Assembly (NCBI GenBank): GCA_964520785.1
Contig: CAZFQG010000011.1
Location: 1 to 57,378, forward strand
Direction: 5' to 3'
Length of the DNA: 57,378 bases
DNA from: CAZFQG01 sp964520785
Lineage (GTDB): Bacteria > Planctomycetota > Planctomycetia > Pirellulales > Thermoguttaceae
Shown: positions 8,236 through 16,069 of the stretch, one piece after another
Position numbering within the stretch: position 1 is the first letter of the stretch
How the letters are laid out: each line of letters starts with the position of its first letter
Notes under the pieces: generated by a model
Databases searched by the model: none
What the model saw: the letters and a program-made list of their open reading frames with translations, nothing else
What the model was told of the DNA's origin: nothing
Position numbers and translations under genes: made by a program

Positions 8236-8967
8236 TCACCAGTTGAGCCAGTGTCCCACTGCTTCGCGGACGAGCGCCGAAACCAGTAACGCCCAGCCGA
8301 AGCTCATGAAGGTCCCGATGATAACGTACTCGGCGAACTTGCGTTCCTTGGCGCCGGTGATCTCTCCAAATCGGAGGATCGACTTGGCGGCGATGAGGAA
8401 TCCGATTCCGGCGGCCTGGTTCGTCAATTCCAGGAGCAACACCAGGGACCGTTCCAGATAACCAATCGTCTTGCCACCGTCCGTGAGCCCATGAATCTGG
8501 TCACTCCAGATTTCCCGGACGAAGCCGCGCGTCGCCTTACCGATGACGACGCCGCCAACATTCACCGTCAAAACCATGCCGGAAATCAGCGACAAACCGG
8601 CAAAATACCAAGGAGTCAAATGGGACGGCAAATCCTTGACCCACCAACCCCGGGTTGCTCCCTCCGGAAAGCCGTACGCCAGAATCACCAATACCGCCAA
8701 GTGCGCCGCTTGGTCGAGCAGAAAGACCCGTAGCGTGTCGGACGTCGCTCGCGTCTTGATTCCGTCGATACCGGCATGAGTCAGAAACACCGCCAACAAT
8801 ATCGGCCAACACGGAAAACCCAGGAGGAACCACGACAGAAACGTCACGATCGTCGCGTGAAGAAGCAACACGCCCGGCCGCGCCTTCGTTCTGACCATTC
8901 GGTCGCTCTGGAACACAAAATCGCCCACCAAATGCGCAGTCAATAGCGCGGTAAACGTCTCCGCCAT
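8236..8967 (-). CDS. DUF3307 family multi-pass membrane protein
   Basis: 243 residues. The N-terminal signature LLTAHLVGDFVFQSD followed by a basic RTKARPG stretch matches DUF3307 proteins. About five to six hydrophobic segments are visible (near residues 30-60, 75-105, 120-150, 190-210 and 215-240), so it is an inner membrane protein of unknown function. The ATG is preceded by the purine-rich AAGGAAGGGG at good distance. Upstream in the same direction, 190 bases away, lies a SatD-like gene. From recall the two families are often neighbours, so they may work together, but a hairpin with T residues between them suggests at least partly separate transcription. Confidence 0.85.
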   Translation of the reverse strand: MAETFTALLTAHLVGDFVFQSDRMVRTKARPGVLLLHATIVTFLSWFLLGFPCWPILLAVFLTHAGIDGIKTRATSDTLRVFLLDQAAHLAVLVILAYGFPEGATRGWWVKDLPSHLTPWYFAGLSLISGMVLTVNVGGVVIGKATRGFVREIWSDQIHGLTDGGKTIGYLERSLVLLLELTNQAAGIGFLIAAKSILRFGEITGAKERKFAEYVIIGTFMSFGWALLVSALVREAVGHWLNW

Positions 8968-9079
8968 GCTCGATCCCCTTCCTTCAAAGTAGTCAGTATT
9001 TCAGCCCCCGCCATGGTGCTTTTCGATCGGATTTGCCTCCGAGACTACGCAATACGACAACCGTTTATAGCTGTCTTTC

Positions 9080-9103
9080 TTAAAACAACCTCAAAAGGTT
9101 GTC
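9080..9103 (-). terminator. Probable Rho-independent terminator after the satD-like gene
   Basis: Read on the minus strand, the perfect stem ACAACCT/AGGTTGT with a short loop is followed directly by TTTT. It lies about 55 bases after the stop of the SatD-like gene and before the DUF3307 gene, so it may terminate or attenuate transcription between the two. Confidence 0.55.
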
Positions 9104-9158
9104 AAAGTCCTTTGTTAGTGCGATTTCGATACTGGAGCCACTTTCCCCTATTTTGCCA

Positions 9159-9836
9159 TTACTTGGCCCGGCCAAAAACACCGCGGTAGGTCTGTTCGTA
9201 GAGGCGAATTGCCTCCTCGATCGCGCGCCAATTGGCGCCGTCGAGTGACTTCGTCACCGCCTGCTTCGTGACCGGCCGGCTCAATCTCCCCGCGATCGAT
9301 TCGTGAGTCGGTCCATCAGGATCCAGTGCCATGGCGACGATTTCCGCCTGCCGGGCGGTCCATTGGCGGATAAACGCATCGCACAGGTGGCCGACCAGGG
9401 AGATCCAATCCGCGACCGGTCCGGTCGACTTCGGTGGCGCGATCGCCATTCGCCAGTGCAGGGTCATCGCATCCAGGGTGTGCCCGGAGGCCAAGAACGC
9501 TTCGCCGGTGGAATGCGAGATTCCCTCCGGCGAAAGGTATCCGACGTCCCCCAATCCGATGGCGACCCGCGTATCGGCCCGTTTTCGCGAGAGGACTTCG
9601 GCCCTGATGAGAACGCCGACGCGCAAGGCCCAGGCGGCGTCGCGAAGCAGTAATTGCCACGCATCTCCTCGGAAGAACTCCACCCGGCCGGCAACGAGGC
9701 CGGGGCTCCAGCCTTCGGCGATTTTCGCGGATTCGTCAATGGCGCAACGGATAGTCCCCAGATCACTCGGCGAGAGGTCGCGGGACTTGACGATGTCACC
9801 GGTGAGGACGGCATGGAATGTGGATTTCTCGGTCAC
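9159..9836 (-). CDS. SatD-like protein with cyclase-like core and C-terminal helix-turn-helix
   Basis: 225 residues from the chosen GTG. The N-terminal motif LTGDIVKSRDLS, then FRGDAWQLLL near residue 57 and TRVAIGLGDVG near 90, match the SatD family. The order resembles the GDI/GD/RIGIG pattern of class III nucleotide cyclase folds, although the catalytic metal and base-recognition residues are not clearly conserved. The C-terminal about 60 residues (SIAGRLSRPVTKQAVTKSL) look like a helix-turn-helix. The GTG at 9836 was preferred to a GTG 60 bases upstream because it begins just before the first conserved strand. It follows glnE by 147 bases. The function is unknown. A sensor or regulator acting with the DUF3307 protein is an inference. 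Confidence 0.75.
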   Translation of the reverse strand: MTEKSTFHAVLTGDIVKSRDLSPSDLGTIRCAIDESAKIAEGWSPGLVAGRVEFFRGDAWQLLLRDAAWALRVGVLIRAEVLSRKRADTRVAIGLGDVGYLSPEGISHSTGEAFLASGHTLDAMTLHWRMAIAPPKSTGPVADWISLVGHLCDAFIRQWTARQAEIVAMALDPDGPTHESIAGRLSRPVTKQAVTKSLDGANWRAIEEAIRLYEQTYRGVFGRAK

Positions 9837-9983
9837 TGTCCAAGGCCAAAGCGGGGAAACGGGGTTTCTTGACGCTCGATCGCGAGGTGGGGGCACATCT
9901 CGATCTTCGGCGCTTTCATGGCGCGGCGGTTTTGTTCCGGTCCAGACAGGTCGTTTCGGAATCCCATGTTTTCCGGTTCCCCC

Positions 9984-12900
9984 TCATTCCTCGAAATACG
10001 TCTCAAACCGCCGCCTGACTTCCTTCGTCGCGTCTTCGAGCGCGTCGACGACCGCCTGGCCGCCGGGGTAGTTCATCAGATGGGCGAGTTTTTCCAGTTC
10101 GGTCCGGTCGGAAGGGAGGACGTTCCGCGCGGTCGAGTTCATCAGTTGGAGCCGCGTCTCGACCATTCGCAGGAATCGGTAGGAAGTGACGAAAAAGTCG
10201 TAATCGTCCGCCGGGAAGTGTCCCGCGTCGCGGAGGGATTTCATCGCGTCCCACACGTTCGGACGCCGGAGCGAAGGGTCGCGCCTGGCGAATCTCAGTT
10301 GCAGCATCTGAACCAGGAATTCGATGTCGACCAGGCCGCCGCGCCCGGTCTTGATGTTTCCGGATTCGGCGTCCCCCTCCATCCGGGCGCGCATCCGGCG
10401 GATTTCCTGTGAGTCCTTCTTCCGCCAGCGGTGGGCGAACGCCGCCTTGTGAACCGCCGCCTCGGCGGCACGTTCCTCTCCGAAGACGACCCGCGCGCGG
10501 CACAGGGCCTGCCGCTCCCACAATTGCCCCGTTCCTTCGGCGAAGTACTTCGCGAAGACGTGGAAAGGTACCGCCAGGGGTCCGCTCTTGCCGGTGGGAC
10601 GCAGGCGGACGTCTACCTCGTAAAGCCGCCCATGCGGACCGATATAGGACGCGGTTTTGATGATCTTCTGTCCGAGCTGGCTAAAGAAGTGCTGGTTCGT
10701 GGTCGACCGCGAGCGGGAGCCGTCGCGTCCTTCGGTGTTCCCGTCCGCCTCGTAAAGGAAGACCATGTCCAGGTCGCTGTGATAGTTCAATTCGCGGCCG
10801 CCGAACTTGCCCATCGCCAGGATCACGAATTCGCACGGCTTGCCCAGGCGGCGTTTGGCGGCCGCGTCTTCGATGATGGGTCGGCCGTACGATTCAACCA
10901 GCTTGGGATACTCGTGGGCGGCGATCATCCGGATGCAGACCTCCGCGATGTTCGCAATCGCCGCGGTCGTGCCGCGGACGTCCTCCTTGCCCAATAAATC
11001 GCGGACGCCGACGCGGAGCTGCTGGTCGTTCTTGAAGCTGTGGAGAATCGGTTCGATGTCCTCCGCCGACCGGCAGAGCTTGTCCAGCAGCCGGCCGAGC
11101 AACTCGCGCGATGGGAGGTGATCTTGGACCAGACTGTCCATCAGCCCGTCGATCATGCCGGGATTGCTGGTGAGGATGGAGCACAGGTAGGGGCTGTTCG
11201 CGCACAGTTCGACGTACAGGCGCAGCGATGGGGGGTTGAAACTGAAGAGTTCCCACAAAGCGCCTTTTCCGCCGAGTGAGGCGCTCACGTGGTCCAGGTT
11301 CACCAGGGTGGAATCCGGGTCGGGATGTCTGGAGATCGTCTCCAGGAGCTGCGGGGCGATGGAGGCGAGGAAGAGCCGGCACCGCCGCGTCGAGAGGAAG
11401 CGGATTTTCTCCTCGGAAAGGGCCATCAGGTTCTGATACGCCTGAAGCGGCTCCTGGAAATGGTATTTGCCGAGGACTTCGCGAATGCGTTCCTCGTTCG
11501 GTTCGGGATCGAGAACGAGGTCAACCTCGGCGCGGGCTTCCTCCTCGTCTTGGAACGCGTCGTGCAGCAAGTGATCGAGGATTCTCCGGTTCAGCTCGCG
11601 TTTTTCGCGGTAGTCCCGAAGGAAGGCGTCCAGCGCTTTGCGTTCCGGCGCGTCGCGGTATCCCATCCGCAGGGCCAATTTGCGGAGTTCACCCTCCTTC
11701 TCCGGCACGACATGCGTCTGCAAGTCGAACATGATCTGCAGACGGTGCTCGATATTCCGTAAAAACGTGTAATTCTCCTCCAGGAGGGTCCTTTCGAGGT
11801 TGCTCAGGCAACCCGCGTTCTCCAGCCGCGCGATCGCGTCGAGCGTGTTCCCGCCGCGGACCGTCGGGAGATCGGCCCCGTTGAGCAATTGGAGAAACTG
11901 GATGACGAATTCGACGTCGCGGATTCCGCCGCGGCCGTTCTTGACGTCGCGGACGTCCCCCCCCTGTTCCTCCGCGCGCCGGTCGATCCGCCGTTTCAGG
12001 GCCTTGATTCCGGTAATGTCGGCATGACCCAAATAGCGGCGGTAGATCCAGGGCCGCATCTTGTCGAGGAACTCAAAACCCAATTCGAGATTTCCGGCGA
12101 CGGGTCGCGCCTTGATAAACGCCTGGCGTTCCCAGGTCCGCCCGCGAAGCTCGTAGTAGTTCATCGCCGCGGCCGTACTGAGGACCAGTGGACCGCGCTG
12201 CCCGTCCGGACGCAGCCGCAGATCGACGCGGTACGGGGCGCCCATCCCGGTCCGCTCGCTCAAGAGCCGCGTCATTTCGCGCGTCACCGCCGCGAAGAAC
12301 TCGCTGTTGGAGACCGGCCGCTCGCCGTCGGTCCTTCCGTCCTCGTCGTAGAGGATGATCAGATCGATATCACTAGAGTAGTTCAGTTCCGTCCCGCCGA
12401 GTTTTCCCAGTCCCAGGACGACCACGTTCGCCGGTTCGCCGGAAACGGTACGAGGGGTGCCTCGCTTCTTCTCCACGCTGCGCCGCGCGACGCGCAAGGC
12501 GGCCTCGACGAGGGCGTCCGCGAGGAACGATATCTGCCGCGTCACCGTCCGCAGGCCCTGGTCGCGAATGATATCGCCGTAGGCGATCCGGAGCGTCTCG
12601 CGGTATTTGAACCGCCGCAACCGTTTCATCACGATCGGTTCGTAGTCGATATTCTCCACTTCGGCGGTGATTTCCTCGATCAGTTCCCTTCGCGCCAGAG
12701 GGCGTCCTTCCGTGACGCGGAGCATGTCGAAGCTCTCCGGATCTCGGGCCAACTGGACCGCGAGGTGTTCGCTGTTGGAAAAAATCTGGATCAGCGTCGG
12801 CAGGGCGCGAGGGTCGCGTTCGAACAGGGAGGCAAGCCCCAAGCGATTTCGCGTGGCCTCGAAAAACCGTTCAAGATGATTGAGCGCCATGTCGGCGTCC

Positions 12901-13088
12901 GGCGATGCCGGCAGGCAGACGGCCAATTGCGAAAGCATTACTCCGATCAGATCCAGCGGCAGACGGTCTTCCGCGATCCGCCGCAGATTGCCCAAGGCTC
13001 TATCCGTGTCCGACACGCCCAGCGACGCAATCCACGCCGAGCCCGTTTCGGCGTCTTCGAGTACGGAAAGAACTCGTTTGGGAGTCAC
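9984..13088 (-). CDS. glnE: Bifunctional glutamine synthetase adenylyltransferase/deadenylylase
   Basis: 1034 residues, slightly above the usual 950-1000. GlnE adenylylates and deadenylylates glutamine synthetase in response to nitrogen status. Two nucleotidyltransferase domains are visible. The first has LGKLGGTELNYSSDIDL (about residues 225-245) and the second MGKFGGRELNYHSDLDM (about 755-775), each followed by its GlnD-PII-uridylyltransferase-like helical domain. Both GG and DxD elements look intact, so both activities are expected. The start is GTG, supported by GGAGGA 6 bases upstream and a GTGA overlap with the miaB stop. An ATG 15 bases further upstream lies directly before that ribosome site. 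No glnB or glnA is present in the window. Confidence 0.95.
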   Translation of the reverse strand: MTPKRVLSVLEDAETGSAWIASLGVSDTDRALGNLRRIAEDRLPLDLIGVMLSQLAVCLPASPDADMALNHLERFFEATRNRLGLASLFERDPRALPTLIQIFSNSEHLAVQLARDPESFDMLRVTEGRPLARRELIEEITAEVENIDYEPIVMKRLRRFKYRETLRIAYGDIIRDQGLRTVTRQISFLADALVEAALRVARRSVEKKRGTPRTVSGEPANVVVLGLGKLGGTELNYSSDIDLIILYDEDGRTDGERPVSNSEFFAAVTREMTRLLSERTGMGAPYRVDLRLRPDGQRGPLVLSTAAAMNYYELRGRTWERQAFIKARPVAGNLELGFEFLDKMRPWIYRRYLGHADITGIKALKRRIDRRAEEQGGDVRDVKNGRGGIRDVEFVIQFLQLLNGADLPTVRGGNTLDAIARLENAGCLSNLERTLLEENYTFLRNIEHRLQIMFDLQTHVVPEKEGELRKLALRMGYRDAPERKALDAFLRDYREKRELNRRILDHLLHDAFQDEEEARAEVDLVLDPEPNEERIREVLGKYHFQEPLQAYQNLMALSEEKIRFLSTRRCRLFLASIAPQLLETISRHPDPDSTLVNLDHVSASLGGKGALWELFSFNPPSLRLYVELCANSPYLCSILTSNPGMIDGLMDSLVQDHLPSRELLGRLLDKLCRSAEDIEPILHSFKNDQQLRVGVRDLLGKEDVRGTTAAIANIAEVCIRMIAAHEYPKLVESYGRPIIEDAAAKRRLGKPCEFVILAMGKFGGRELNYHSDLDMVFLYEADGNTEGRDGSRSRSTTNQHFFSQLGQKIIKTASYIGPHGRLYEVDVRLRPTGKSGPLAVPFHVFAKYFAEGTGQLWERQALCRARVVFGEERAAEAAVHKAAFAHRWRKKDSQEIRRMRARMEGDAESGNIKTGRGGLVDIEFLVQMLQLRFARRDPSLRRPNVWDAMKSLRDAGHFPADDYDFFVTSYRFLRMVETRLQLMNSTARNVLPSDRTELEKLAHLMNYPGGQAVVDALEDATKEVRRRFETYFEE

Positions 13089-14506
13089 CGCCGGTCCTCC
13101 CATTCCCCCAGGAGCGTAAAGGCGGTGGCATCCTTGACGCGCACCGTGATGAACCGGCCGACGACCTCTTCGGGGCCGTCAAAGACGACGATGCGATCGG
13201 TGGAAGTCCTTCCGGTGAGTTGTCGTCGCGCCGCGCCGCCCCCCCTTTTTCGCCCCGCTTTGCTCGCGCCCTCGACGAGAATCTCCACCTCGGTTCCGAT
13301 GAGCGCGCGGTGGCCCTCCTCGCTGATCGCGTTTTGCACCCCCAGCAGCGCATTATTGCGGCGTTGCTTCTCCTCGTAGGGAACGTCGTCGGGATAGCGT
13401 TCGGCGGCTTTCGTGCCCGGACGGGGGCTGTACTTGAAGATGAAACTGTTCTTGAAGCGGCAGTCTTGAACCAGTCCGACCGTCTTGTCGAAATCCGCTT
13501 CCGTCTCGCCGCAGAACCCGACGATGAAATCGCTGGTAATCGTCGCCCCAGGCACCAGTTCGCGGATCAGGCCGATCATTTCGCGGTAGAACCCCTCGGT
13601 GTAGCCGCGCCCCATCCGCGCCAAGACGGCATCCGAACCGCTCTGGGCCGGCACGTGAAAGTAAGGACACGCCTTCTCCAGGTCCCGGACCGCCTCGATC
13701 AGCCCCCGGGTCATGAAACGCGGATGGTTGGTGACGAACTTGATCCGGCGGATGCCCTCCACGTCGTGAACATGCTCCAGCAAATCGGCCAGGAGAAACG
13801 TGCGGCCCCCTTTTTCGAACCGGTAGGCGTCGACCGCCTGCCCGATGAGCGCGACCTCCACGCAACCCGACTCGGCGAGACGGCGGATTTCGCTGCGGAT
13901 CTCGTCCGGATCACGGCTCTGCTCCGGACCGCGGACGCTCGGCACGATGCAGTAAGTGCAGAAGTTGTCGCAGCCGAACATGGCCCGGACCAGCGCCTGG
14001 TGGGCGTTCCGGCGCGTTCCCTCCAGCCGCGCCGGGTCATACTGCTCGAAACTCCTGCGGACGTCCAACCGGTTCGTCGTATCGCGATCCAAGCTGACTT
14101 CGAGTTGCGGCCCGACCCCCTCCGCGGCACGCGCGATCAGCGACGCGACGGAGGCGATCTGTCCCGGTCCGACGACCAGGTCGACGTGGGGCGCCCTCTT
14201 GAAGACCGTTTCGCGGTCTTTCTGCGCCATGCAGCCGATCACCCCAATGATCTTATCCGGATAGTGCTCCTTGATGTTCTTGAGTCTGCCCAGGGCGCTG
14301 TAGACTTTGTCCTCGGCGTGCGCGCGGACGCTGCACGTGTTGAAAAGAACGACATCCGCGTCGCGCCGGGAATCGGTCATTTCGTAACCGGCCGCGATCA
14401 TGTCCGCCGCGATCAGTTCGCTGTCGAGGACGTTCATCTGGCAACCGACCGTCTCGATGTAGAACTTTCTTTTCCGGAGCGAAGTTTTAAAAGTTGTCGC
14501 GGTCAT
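13085..14506 (-). CDS. miaB: tRNA-2-methylthio-N6-dimethylallyladenosine synthase MiaB
   Basis: Radical SAM methylthiotransferase acting on i6A37 of tRNAs that read UNN codons. The N-terminal UPF0004 domain has Cys at about 22 (ETVGCQMN), 58 (FNTCSVR) and 92 (VIGCMAQ) for the auxiliary cluster. The radical SAM cluster motif CDNFCTYC (Cys179, 183, 186) is intact, and a C-terminal TRAM domain follows. 473 residues is normal. The usual LLGQNVN motif reads LIGQAVDAYRF here, a small deviation from E. coli MiaB. MtaB/RimO-type methylthiotransferases are less likely because of the ETVGCQMN and MFGCDNFCTYC motifs. It sits between the 52-residue membrane protein and glnE in a minus-strand operon. Confidence 0.93.
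   Translation of the reverse strand: MTATTFKTSLRKRKFYIETVGCQMNVLDSELIAADMIAAGYEMTDSRRDADVVLFNTCSVRAHAEDKVYSALGRLKNIKEHYPDKIIGVIGCMAQKDRETVFKRAPHVDLVVGPGQIASVASLIARAAEGVGPQLEVSLDRDTTNRLDVRRSFEQYDPARLEGTRRNAHQALVRAMFGCDNFCTYCIVPSVRGPEQSRDPDEIRSEIRRLAESGCVEVALIGQAVDAYRFEKGGRTFLLADLLEHVHDVEGIRRIKFVTNHPRFMTRGLIEAVRDLEKACPYFHVPAQSGSDAVLARMGRGYTEGFYREMIGLIRELVPGATITSDFIVGFCGETEADFDKTVGLVQDCRFKNSFIFKYSPRPGTKAAERYPDDVPYEEKQRRNNALLGVQNAISEEGHRALIGTEVEILVEGASKAGRKRGGGAARRQLTGRTSTDRIVVFDGPEEVVGRFITVRVKDATAFTLLGEWEDRR
13095..13100 (-). promoter_or_regulatory. Ribosome binding site within the end of miaB
   Basis: GGAGGA with 6 bases to the GTG of glnE. It lies inside the last codons of miaB, which indicates translational coupling of glnE to miaB. 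Confidence 0.7.
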
Positions 14507-14553
14507 GGCGGTGGATTGCCGGCGCGGGCCGGTTGACTCTGAAACGGCCGGTT

Positions 14554-14712
14554 CTATTTCTTTTTGGCCTTCTTCTTACGGCTCATTTGAGCGCGGAGTT
14601 CCTCGACGAACATGCCGCGGCGATGCAACATCAGCCGGACCAGCGCAGTGACGGCGACATAGCCCGCGATGACGTAAATCGCCCACTCCCACGGCTCCAA
14701 GTAACGCAGCAT
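14554..14712 (-). CDS. Small 52-residue single-pass membrane protein
   Basis: A short gene between fmt and miaB. It opens with MLRYLEPWEWAIYVIAG, has one hydrophobic helix (residues 9-27, with AIYVIAGYVAVTALV), and ends in a very basic tail (SRKKKAKKK). An excellent ribosome site, GGAGGG, lies 6-7 bases before the ATG. The reading frame fills the space between its neighbours (57 bases to fmt, 47 to miaB) in the same direction, so it belongs to the translation-related operon. The family is not recognised. The C-terminal lysine cluster could bind nucleic acid or lipid head groups, which is speculation. Confidence 0.75.
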   Translation of the reverse strand: MLRYLEPWEWAIYVIAGYVAVTALVRLMLHRRGMFVEELRAQMSRKKKAKKK

Positions 14713-14769
14713 GCTGGGTCCCTCCAGGGTCCATTTACCACGATTGCCGAGCGCCCGGCACGTTTCTCC

Positions 14770-15738
14770 CTACTCGGGCTCTTCCCGGATTTCCGCCTCG
14801 AATCGTTCTCCGGGACGGACGGGATAACCTCGCAGAAACTCCCTGGCGCCCATTTCCTTTTTTCCGGCGGGCTGAATCTGCCGTACCCGGACGGCATCCT
14901 CTCCGGCCGCGACGATGAGTTCGTCCCCTTCGGCGACGACGACAAAACCCGCCTCCGCTTCGGGACGAGGGGCATCGACGACGTCGGTCTGCGTCACGAT
15001 CAGCCGGACGTGTTTGCCGTCCCCGCGCCGCCAGAACGTGTAGGTCTTCGGCCAGGGGATCATTGCGCGGACGTGGTTCTTGATCGCCGCGGCGGGACGC
15101 GTCCAGTCGATCAGACCGTCCGTCTTCTTCAATCGCGGGGCCTTCGACGCCAGTTTCGGATCTTGGGGAAGTGCTTGCAGATTGCCCTTTTCGACCGAAT
15201 CGACGGCGCGCCGCAGTGCCCAACCGCCGATTTCGGCCAGTCGCGATTCCAGCGTCTGGCACGTGTCCTCCGGATCGATCGGCTCGGTGACCTGGGCGAT
15301 ACAAGGTCCCGCGTCCACCTCCGGCGTCATGTGGATGACCGTCACGCCGGTCTCGGTCTCGCCGTTGTAAATCGCCCAGGCAATCGGCGCCGCGCCGCGG
15401 TATCGCGGCAGAAGCGAGCCGTGCAGGTTCACCCCCCCCAACCGCGCCGACGCCAGGCATCGCGCCGACAGGATTTGACCGTAGTCGCACACCACCAGCA
15501 AGTCGGCGTCAAGCGATTCGAGTTCCTCGATCGTTTCCGCCGCGTTGATCGAAACCGGCTCAAGTATCCGCGAACCGTGCTTCTCGGCCAGGTCGCGAAC
15601 CGGAGTCGGCTCCACCAACCCCCGGCGTCTTGGGCGCAGCGGCGAGGTCACGACCGCCGCCACCTCGTGATCGCTGTCATAAAAGTCCCGAAAGCCGGGT
15701 ACGCCGAACGGCCCGTTTCCAACCAGAATAAGACGCAT
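14770..15738 (-). CDS. fmt: Methionyl-tRNA formyltransferase
   Basis: Formylates initiator Met-tRNA using 10-formyltetrahydrofolate. 322 residues, near the usual 310-315. The N-terminal Rossmann-like domain carries the catalytic segment NLHGSLLPRYRGAAPI (N104, H106; the later D in the VDAGP motif is present). The C-terminal OB-like domain follows with IDWTRPAAAIKNHVRA, typical of Fmt C-termini. The start begins MRLILVGNGPFG, the expected first strand, with no obvious ribosome site. It is the first gene of the minus-strand cluster fmt, small membrane protein, miaB, glnE. No def or priA gene is next to it. Confidence 0.94.
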   Translation of the reverse strand: MRLILVGNGPFGVPGFRDFYDSDHEVAAVVTSPLRPRRRGLVEPTPVRDLAEKHGSRILEPVSINAAETIEELESLDADLLVVCDYGQILSARCLASARLGGVNLHGSLLPRYRGAAPIAWAIYNGETETGVTVIHMTPEVDAGPCIAQVTEPIDPEDTCQTLESRLAEIGGWALRRAVDSVEKGNLQALPQDPKLASKAPRLKKTDGLIDWTRPAAAIKNHVRAMIPWPKTYTFWRRGDGKHVRLIVTQTDVVDAPRPEAEAGFVVVAEGDELIVAAGEDAVRVRQIQPAGKKEMGAREFLRGYPVRPGERFEAEIREEPE

Positions 15739-15830
15739 ATAGGGGGAAATTTTCCAGTAAAATCAAGAAACGCATTGGTGCCGAGTCGGTAAACGAGGGC
15801 AATCGGCCAAATAATGAAGCGTTCTTTGTC

Positions 15831-15836
15831 TATAAT
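15831..15836 (+). promoter_or_regulatory. Candidate -10 box
   Basis: A consensus TATAAT in the 331-base divergent region between fmt and the thioredoxin-like lipoprotein gene. No clear -35 at 17 bases. If used it gives a leader of about 230 bases. The rest of this intergenic stretch shows nothing recognisable. Confidence 0.3.
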
Positions 15837-16069
15837 CACCGCCCGAAAAGTGAATTGTACCGCATTCCGCGAGCCTGGAGAACCTCGAAAACCAGGACCG
15901 TTCGCCAGAGGAGGGGCAGCGCGCCGCCGGAGTTCTCATTCGCCAAAAACCTGTATCCGCAAAAAGTCGGTGTTTACCTGAGCGGAGAATTCGCGAATAA
16001 TACGCATCTCCGAAAGGATTCCCCCACGATTATCGTACAAACCGCCCCGCCTTCACAGGAAACTTCCCC

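Noticed and set aside
14494..15792. Long open frame on the plus strand opposite fmt
   Set aside because: It encodes a low-complexity Arg/Gly/Asp-rich product typical of antisense frames in GC-rich DNA, and the minus strand carries an intact fmt there.
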